Origin: an uncultured Nitrospina sp.
GTDB lineage: Bacteria; Nitrospinota; Nitrospinia; Nitrospinales; VA-1
Direction of reading: 5' to 3'
Assembly (NCBI GenBank): GCA_913044145.1
Contig: CAJWOD010000040.1
Location: forward strand, 1-9,477
DNA length: 9,477 nucleotides
Below are positions 4,815 through 9,477 of this stretch, piece after piece. Below the pieces are notes generated by a model that did not search any database, was not told the origin of the DNA, and worked only from the letters and a program-made list of their open reading frames with translations. Made by a program: the position numbers and the translations under genes. The stretch's first letter is position 1. Each line of letters starts with the position of its first letter.

Positions 4815-7508
4815 TCAATGGGCATCATTCCAGTTATCTCCCCAACCAATATCGACTACCAGGGGAACTTTAAGAGGCATAACTTCTTCCATTTCTTTTT
4901 TGACTAGGGCACGCATTTCCTCCTCTTCCTCAGAGGGGCATTCAAACACTAATTCGTCATGAACTTGAAGAATCATCCTAGAATTTAATTTTTTTTGAGC
5001 AATTTCCCTATCCAGATTAATCATTGCAAGTTTAATCAGGTCTGCGGCACTGCCCTGAATGGGAGAATTAATGGCTATTCTTTCAGCCGCTTCCCGCGCC
5101 TGCCTGTTCTTGCTATTGAGGTCCGGTAAATATCGTTTCCTATTCATTAAAGTCAGGGAATATCCCATAGCCCTGGCATCTTCAACAGTCCGTTCCATAT
5201 AAATTTTCACATTTTTATAAAGCTCAAAGTATTGATCAATAAATTTCTTTGCCTCTTTCGGAAAAATTTTTAACTGCCTAGATAAACCAAAAGCACTTAA
5301 TCCATAAACGATCCCAAAGTTGACCGCTTTGGCCATACGTCGTGCTTCCGCATCCAACCGCTCAGCAGTTGTTCCAAATATTTCCACTGCTGTTCTTGTA
5401 TGTATATCCTCTCCATTAATAAAAGCATCGATCAGCGATTCGTCTTCCGACATATGGGCCAAAATTCTCAACTCCACCTGTGAATAATCAGCAGATAAAA
5501 TCTTATTGTTCTCCTCTGCAATAAAAGACTTACGAATTTCCCGTCCCATTTCCGTTCGGATAGGAATATTTTGCAGATTCGGGTTACTGCTACTCAATCG
5601 CCCTGTAGCTGCGACCGACTGGTTGAAGGAAGTATGAACACGGACTGTTTTTCCAAATATCTCTTCCTGTAATGCATCTACATAAGTTGATTTAAGTTTA
5701 GCCAATTGCCGATAAAGAAGAATAACTTCAGGGAGATCGTGTTCGGCAGAAAGTTCTTCAAGCACTGAAACGTCTGTTGAGTAACCGGTTTTAGTTTTTT
5801 TAATGACTGGCAACTCTAGTTTCTCAAATAAAATCACTGAAAGTTGTTTTGGTGAGTTAATATTAAATTCCTCCCCCGCCAACTCATAAATCTCTTTTTC
5901 TTGTTCAGTAAGTAACAGATGAATTCTTTGGGAAAGCTTTTGCAGATGGGATTTATCTACAGCCATTCCCTGCAACTCCATGTCTCCGAGAACTTTAAGA
6001 AGAGGTAGTTCTATTTTTTCAAAAATTTTAAGATCTTCCCCTTTAAGAAGGCCAGAAAGCTTTTCATACAGACGCCAAGTTATATCAGCATCTTCTGCGG
6101 CATATTCGGTTGCCCTGTCTATTTGAACCTGATCAAAACCTATTTCTTTTGAAGCCGTTCCAACGACATCTTTGTATTTGACAGTTGTGTGGCCCAGTTG
6201 TTCCAGGGCCAGAGCATCCATATTATGGCCTCGACTTGATGGATTCAACAAATAGGACGCTAACATGGTATCAAAGGCGATTCCTTGAAGTTCGACCCCT
6301 TCATTTTTTAAAACGATAAAATCGTATTTTATATTCTGGCCCACTTTTTTAATTTTAGGGTCCTCAATTATGGGCTTGAGCTTATCAAATACCCAATCCA
6401 CTCCCAATTGATCTGGCACACCAAGATAGCTGTGGCCCAAGGGTATGTAACAGGCCTCACCTGCATTGCATGAAAAAGAAATCCCTACCGCCCTTGCCTG
6501 GACAGGTCGAAGACTAGTTGTCTCTATATCTAATGCAAAAATTTTATTTTTCTTGAGTTTTATAATCCATTTATTCAATGCTGTCTCTGTCAAAACAGTT
6601 TCGTATTTTTTTTTGAGCGGTTGAATTGTCTTCGAAGTTTCTTCTGATTCATCTTCTAATACCGCCAACATTGAAGAAAATTCGAACTCAGAAAATAATT
6701 TTCTTAGATCTTTATTTTTGGACGGTCGAACCTTCAAGTCATCCAAAGAGCATTCCAGCTTCATTGCTGTATCGATGGTAACCAACTTACGGCTCAAGAG
6801 CGCGCACTCCTTATCCTGAATAAGTTTTTCCTTTAATTTCTTCTTTTCTATCTCATCTATGCATTTATAAAGTTCTTCAATCGAACCATATTTTTGGATA
6901 AGTTCTGTTGCCGTTTTAGGCCCCACGCCTTTTACTCCGGGGATATGATCACTGGAGTCTCCCATCAATCCCATAACCTCAATCACTTTTTCAGGAGGAA
7001 CACCAAACTTTTCTTTAACTTCATTTACACCAATCCATTTATTCTTCATGGTATCCAACATTTGAACTTCGGGGCTTACCAATTGCATCATATCTTTATC
7101 ACCGCTGACAATAACAACTCGAAAACCTGCCTTGGAACCTTTTAATGCAAGAGTTCCAATGATGTCATCGGCTTCATAACCAGGAATGCGAATACTGGAA
7201 ATATTAAAAGCATCCACAAGCGGCTCAAAATAAGGGAATTGCTTGGCAAGGTCTTCGGGTGGGGCGTCACGATTCGCTTTGTAGTCAGAATAAATATCGT
7301 GCCGGAAGGTTTTTTCTTTACTGTCAAATGCAACACATAAATAATCCGGTTTTTCATCTTTAACTACCTTTTGCAGCATATTGATGAAACCGTATAGTGC
7401 GTTTGTTGGAAATCCTTTAGATGTGGAAAGGAACTGCCTGATCCCAAAGTAGGCCCGAAATATATAGGAAGAACCGTCTATAATATATAAGGATTTTGAT
7501 TTTTCCAT
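4815..7508 (-). CDS. polA: DNA polymerase I, complete, with both exonucleases
   Basis: An 897-residue, three-domain DNA polymerase I that fills gaps and removes RNA primers and damaged strands. Residues 1 to about 285 form the 5'-3' (FEN-like) nuclease, with IIDGSSYIFRAYF, AFDSKEKTFRH, GYEADDIIGTLA, VSGDKDMMQLV and MGDSSDHIPGVKGVGPKTA. The 3'-5' proofreading domain keeps all catalytic residues: Exo I D327/E329 (LDIETT), Exo II D396 (NIKYD), Exo III Y469/D473 (YAAEDAD). The polymerase domain has motif A D674 (DYSQVELR), motif B R723/K727/F731 (RRMAKAVNFGIVYG) and motif C D851/E852 (HDE). F731 is the Phe form found in E. coli. The length is usual for the family. The ATG is preceded by GAGG (7517-7514) with 5-bp spacing, and a promoter lies just upstream, divergent from kdsD. 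No frameshift or missing residue is seen. Confidence 0.98.
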   Translation of the reverse strand: MEKSKSLYIIDGSSYIFRAYFGIRQFLSTSKGFPTNALYGFINMLQKVVKDEKPDYLCVAFDSKEKTFRHDIYSDYKANRDAPPEDLAKQFPYFEPLVDAFNISSIRIPGYEADDIIGTLALKGSKAGFRVVIVSGDKDMMQLVSPEVQMLDTMKNKWIGVNEVKEKFGVPPEKVIEVMGLMGDSSDHIPGVKGVGPKTATELIQKYGSIEELYKCIDEIEKKKLKEKLIQDKECALLSRKLVTIDTAMKLECSLDDLKVRPSKNKDLRKLFSEFEFSSMLAVLEDESEETSKTIQPLKKKYETVLTETALNKWIIKLKKNKIFALDIETTSLRPVQARAVGISFSCNAGEACYIPLGHSYLGVPDQLGVDWVFDKLKPIIEDPKIKKVGQNIKYDFIVLKNEGVELQGIAFDTMLASYLLNPSSRGHNMDALALEQLGHTTVKYKDVVGTASKEIGFDQVQIDRATEYAAEDADITWRLYEKLSGLLKGEDLKIFEKIELPLLKVLGDMELQGMAVDKSHLQKLSQRIHLLLTEQEKEIYELAGEEFNINSPKQLSVILFEKLELPVIKKTKTGYSTDVSVLEELSAEHDLPEVILLYRQLAKLKSTYVDALQEEIFGKTVRVHTSFNQSVAATGRLSSSNPNLQNIPIRTEMGREIRKSFIAEENNKILSADYSQVELRILAHMSEDESLIDAFINGEDIHTRTAVEIFGTTAERLDAEARRMAKAVNFGIVYGLSAFGLSRQLKIFPKEAKKFIDQYFELYKNVKIYMERTVEDARAMGYSLTLMNRKRYLPDLNSKNRQAREAAERIAINSPIQGSAADLIKLAMINLDREIAQKKLNSRMILQVHDELVFECPSEEEEEMRALVKKEMEEVMPLKVPLVVDIGWGDNWNDAH

Positions 7509-7538
7509 TTATACCTCGACTAAACTTTTAAATGGACA

Positions 7539-7567
7539 AGTATAAAGTCGTAGCTTTACCGTGTCTA
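7539..7567 (-). promoter_or_regulatory. Sigma70-type promoter for polA
   Basis: On the minus strand, TAGACA (7567-7562) and TATACT (7544-7539) each match consensus at five of six positions and are separated by exactly 17 bp. Transcription would start near 7532, about 24 bp before the polA ATG. The -35 lies inside the spacer of the candidate kdsD promoter. Confidence 0.6.
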
Positions 7568-7584
7568 ATAATTTGTGATATGAT
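7555..7584 (+). promoter_or_regulatory. Candidate extended -10 promoter for kdsD-alaS
   Basis: TATGAT (7579-7584) is preceded by TG at 7576-7577, giving an extended -10. TTTACC (7555-7560) is a weak -35 with 18-bp spacing. Transcription would start near 7591, leaving a leader of about 55 nt before the kdsD ATG. Confidence 0.45.
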
Positions 7585-7646
7585 TATAGGTGTATGTCCT
7601 CATAAACTTATTGAAATTAAAGGCTTAAATAAGTTCTCTGCAAACT

Positions 7647-8642
7647 ATGAACACCCTAAAAGGTTCATCTTTGAATAATAAATCACAAGCAATCATTGAC
7701 TCCGCTCAGAGGGCCTTGAAAATTGAAAGTCAAGCGGTAACGGATTTAATCGATCGCATTGACAAAGGTTTTGTTAATGTTGTCCACCATATCGATCAAT
7801 GTCAAAACCTCATCATTACAGGTATGGGAAAATCGGGATTAATTGGGAAAAAGATCGCTGCCACTTTTTCCAGCATAGGTTTGCCAACCTTGTTTTTACA
7901 TGCAGCAGAAGCAAGTCATGGCGATTTAGGGATGATCATGGAAAACGACACCGTAATTGCAATTTCTAACAGTGGTGAAACAGAAGAAGTTATAAGGCTC
8001 CTGCCCTCTTTTAAAAGAATAAATTGCACGCTGGTAGCGATAACTGGAAAGCCTGAATCAACCCTTGCCAAATGTAGCGATTATGTTTTAAGTGTTGCCA
8101 TTCAAGAAGAAGCATGCCCGAAAGATCTGGTTCCCACAGCAAGCACAACTGCAACCCTGGCTTTAGGAGATGCGTTAGCGATTGCCTTCATGGAACTTAG
8201 AGGTGTTCAAGAAAAGGATTTTGCACAAAATCACCCCGGTGGCAGTTTGGGTCGTCGATTGTTAACCATGGTGGAGGACCTGATGCACTCCGGCGATGAT
8301 ATCCCAAAAGTATTAGAAAATGCCAGTTCCTCAAGTGTGATAGCAGAAATTTCCAAAAAACGTCTGGGAGTCACTCTGGTAACAGATCAAGATGGTAAGC
8401 TGAAAGGTCTAGTAACAGACGGAGATCTAAGACGTGTTATGGGAAAAGGGAAAGATATCTCCCAAATGAAAGCCTTAAATATGATGTCAATAAACCCTAA
8501 GACTATTACAAAAGAAACCCTGGCAGCTAAAGCCGTACAAATAATGGAACAACATTCCATAACATCATTGGTTGTTTTAAAGGAGGATCAAATTGAAGGG
8601 ATCATCCACTTACACGACATACTCAAAGCAGGTGTTGTTTAA
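7647..8642 (+). CDS. kdsD: D-arabinose 5-phosphate isomerase (KdsD/KpsF/GutQ family)
   Basis: This cytoplasmic enzyme interconverts D-ribulose 5-phosphate and D-arabinose 5-phosphate, the first step toward KDO and hence LPS inner core. The 331 residues match the family length. The N-terminal SIS domain (about 40-185) has TGMGKSGLIGKK, HAAEASHGDLG, ISNSGETEEV and EEACPKDLVPTASTTATLALGDA. Two CBS domains follow (about 208-268 and 275-331). K62, E114, E155 and H196 line up, with a constant +3 offset, with the E. coli catalytic set K59, E111, E152 and H193, so the enzyme should be active. HPGGSLGRRLL follows the SIS domain as usual. No clear Shine-Dalgarno precedes the ATG, but no better in-frame start exists. 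It is first in a likely operon with alaS. Choosing between kdsD, kpsF and gutQ by sequence alone is hard; no sorbitol or capsule genes are visible. Confidence 0.93.
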   Translation: MNTLKGSSLNNKSQAIIDSAQRALKIESQAVTDLIDRIDKGFVNVVHHIDQCQNLIITGMGKSGLIGKKIAATFSSIGLPTLFLHAAEASHGDLGMIMENDTVIAISNSGETEEVIRLLPSFKRINCTLVAITGKPESTLAKCSDYVLSVAIQEEACPKDLVPTASTTATLALGDALAIAFMELRGVQEKDFAQNHPGGSLGRRLLTMVEDLMHSGDDIPKVLENASSSSVIAEISKKRLGVTLVTDQDGKLKGLVTDGDLRRVMGKGKDISQMKALNMMSINPKTITKETLAAKAVQIMEQHSITSLVVLKEDQIEGIIHLHDILKAGVV

Positions 8643-8666
8643 TTCCTTCCTAAAATAAAATCACTT

Positions 8667-9477
8667 ATGACTGGCCAAGAACTTCGTAATAAATTTATAA
8701 AATATTTCAAAGATAGGCAGCATGCTGTCATTTCTAGTTATCCACTAGTTCCTAAGAATGACCCGACATTATTATTTACTAATGCAGGCATGGTTCAATT
8801 TAAGGATATCTTTCTAGGTGATGAAAAACGAGAATACAATCGTGCTGTTACTGTTCAAAAATGCGTTCGGGCAGGCGGCAAACATAACGACCTCGAAATG
8901 GTGGGTCGTACCGCGCGTCACCATACTTTTTTTGAAATGTTGGGAAATTTTTCATTCGGTGATTATTTTAAAAAAGAAGCCATTCAATATGGATGGGAGT
9001 TTTTAACTGAAGTCATAGGCCTACCACGGGACCGTCTCTATATTTCTGTCTTTCAGGATGATGATGAAGCTTTCAATATCTGGGCAAATGACATGAAAAT
9101 GCCCCGAGAGCGAATTTACAGAAAGGATGAAAAGGATAATTTCTGGGCGATGGGTCCTACTGGACCCTGTGGACCCTGTTCCGAAATTTTTATCGATCAG
9201 GGAAAAGCCATCGGGTGCGGAAGAACGACTTGCACGATTGGCTGTGATTGTGACCGTTACCTAGAAATTTGGAACTTGGTATTCATGCAATACGATCGTG
9301 ACTCCTCCGGCAAACTAAAACCCCTACCAAAACCAAGCATCGACACAGGAATGGGCCTAGAACGCCTTGCTGCAGTAGTACAGGGACGAACCACCAACTA
9401 TGATACAGACTTGATGATGTCTATCATAAATGAATCCGCAAAGATCACTGGTCGCGAATATGGCAAAAATGACGAAA
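8667..9477 (+). CDS. alaS: Alanyl-tRNA synthetase, N-terminal part, cut by window end
   Basis: The frame from ATG 8667 stays open to the right edge, giving 270 residues of an enzyme usually about 870 long. It charges tRNA-Ala with alanine (class II synthetase). The visible part is the catalytic core: LVPKNDPTLLFTNAGMVQFK (28-46 region), the QKCVRAGGKHNDLE block (64-77), motif 2 RTARHHTFFEMLGNFSFGDYF (about 81-101), NFWAMGPTGPCGPCSEI (158-174), the cysteine-rich loop C184/C189/C193/C195, DRYLEIWNLVFMQY (196-209), and motif 3 DTGMGLERLAAV (226-237), where D226 corresponds to a conserved substrate-binding Asp. It begins 24 bp after the kdsD stop and is probably co-transcribed with it. No clear Shine-Dalgarno is visible before the ATG. 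The editing and C-Ala domains lie beyond the window. Confidence 0.97.
   Translation, partial: MTGQELRNKFIKYFKDRQHAVISSYPLVPKNDPTLLFTNAGMVQFKDIFLGDEKREYNRAVTVQKCVRAGGKHNDLEMVGRTARHHTFFEMLGNFSFGDYFKKEAIQYGWEFLTEVIGLPRDRLYISVFQDDDEAFNIWANDMKMPRERIYRKDEKDNFWAMGPTGPCGPCSEIFIDQGKAIGCGRTTCTIGCDCDRYLEIWNLVFMQYDRDSSGKLKPLPKPSIDTGMGLERLAAVVQGRTTNYDTDLMMSIINESAKITGREYGKNDE

Noticed and set aside
4815..7508. Short frames on both strands inside polA
   Set aside because: polA is intact with all catalytic motifs; the others are shadows.
7623..7647. Ribosome-binding site for kdsD
   Set aside because: No purine-rich match lies at a proper distance from the ATG, so none is annotated; the same holds for alaS.
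8818..9006. A 62-codon plus-strand frame near the right end
   Set aside because: It lies out of frame inside alaS, whose conserved motifs are read continuously through the same stretch.
9157..9180. Short direct repeat GGACCCTGT
   Set aside because: It encodes the conserved GPCGPC motif of alanyl-tRNA synthetase and is not a repeat element.
1..9477. CRISPR array, tRNA, insertion sequence, attachment site or defence island
   Set aside because: I saw no regularly spaced repeats, tRNA-like cloverleaf, transposase or integrase motifs, or defence genes. The identified genes are mainly chromosomal housekeeping functions.

Overview
This window looks like core chromosome of a Gram-negative bacterium. 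The Gram-negative call rests on an arabinose-5-phosphate isomerase (KdsD type) that feeds KDO/LPS synthesis and on an exported protein with a classical signal peptide. The DNA is moderately AT-rich. ClpS, the Nfu architecture and several small family-specific proteins would fit a marine deltaproteobacterial or Nitrospinota-like lineage, but that placement is an impression and not a demonstrated result.

Layout, left to right. (1) The 3' part of an exported protein of unknown function (+) ends at a very strong intrinsic terminator. (2) A small stand-alone DUF1566/Lcl-domain protein (+) has its own promoter. (3) Convergent to it is a minus-strand pair: an EAAT-like (SLC1/DAACS) acidic amino acid:cation symporter, followed with an ATGA overlap by a half-size TSUP (TauE/SafE) membrane protein. 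(4) A monocistronic ClpS-type N-degron adaptor (-) has a well-spaced sigma70-type promoter. (5) Another minus-strand pair follows: a long Nfu-type Fe-S carrier starting at TTG, and a 114-aa protein of unknown function whose ribosome-binding site overlaps the Nfu stop codon. (6) A 309-bp AT-rich gap is rich in inverted repeats. (7) A complete DNA polymerase I gene (polA, -) is divergent from (8) kdsD (+), which is followed 24 bp later by alaS (+). alaS runs off the right edge and only its catalytic N-terminus is present.

How the genes relate. Housekeeping functions dominate: replication/repair (polA), translation (alaS), envelope precursor synthesis (kdsD), Fe-S assembly (Nfu) and regulated proteolysis (ClpS). 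The polA and kdsD core promoters overlap in the 138-bp divergent intergenic region. The other two operons each pair a known family with a small, poorly characterised partner (symporter with half-TSUP; Nfu with the unknown 114-aa protein). These partners are the most likely places for something undescribed.

I found no CRISPR array, tRNA, rRNA, insertion sequence, phage gene or recognisable defence system. The most interesting items are an altered third-sodium-site signature in the symporter, the half-size TSUP, the Nfu N-terminal extension with its coupled unknown protein, and the overlapping divergent promoters.
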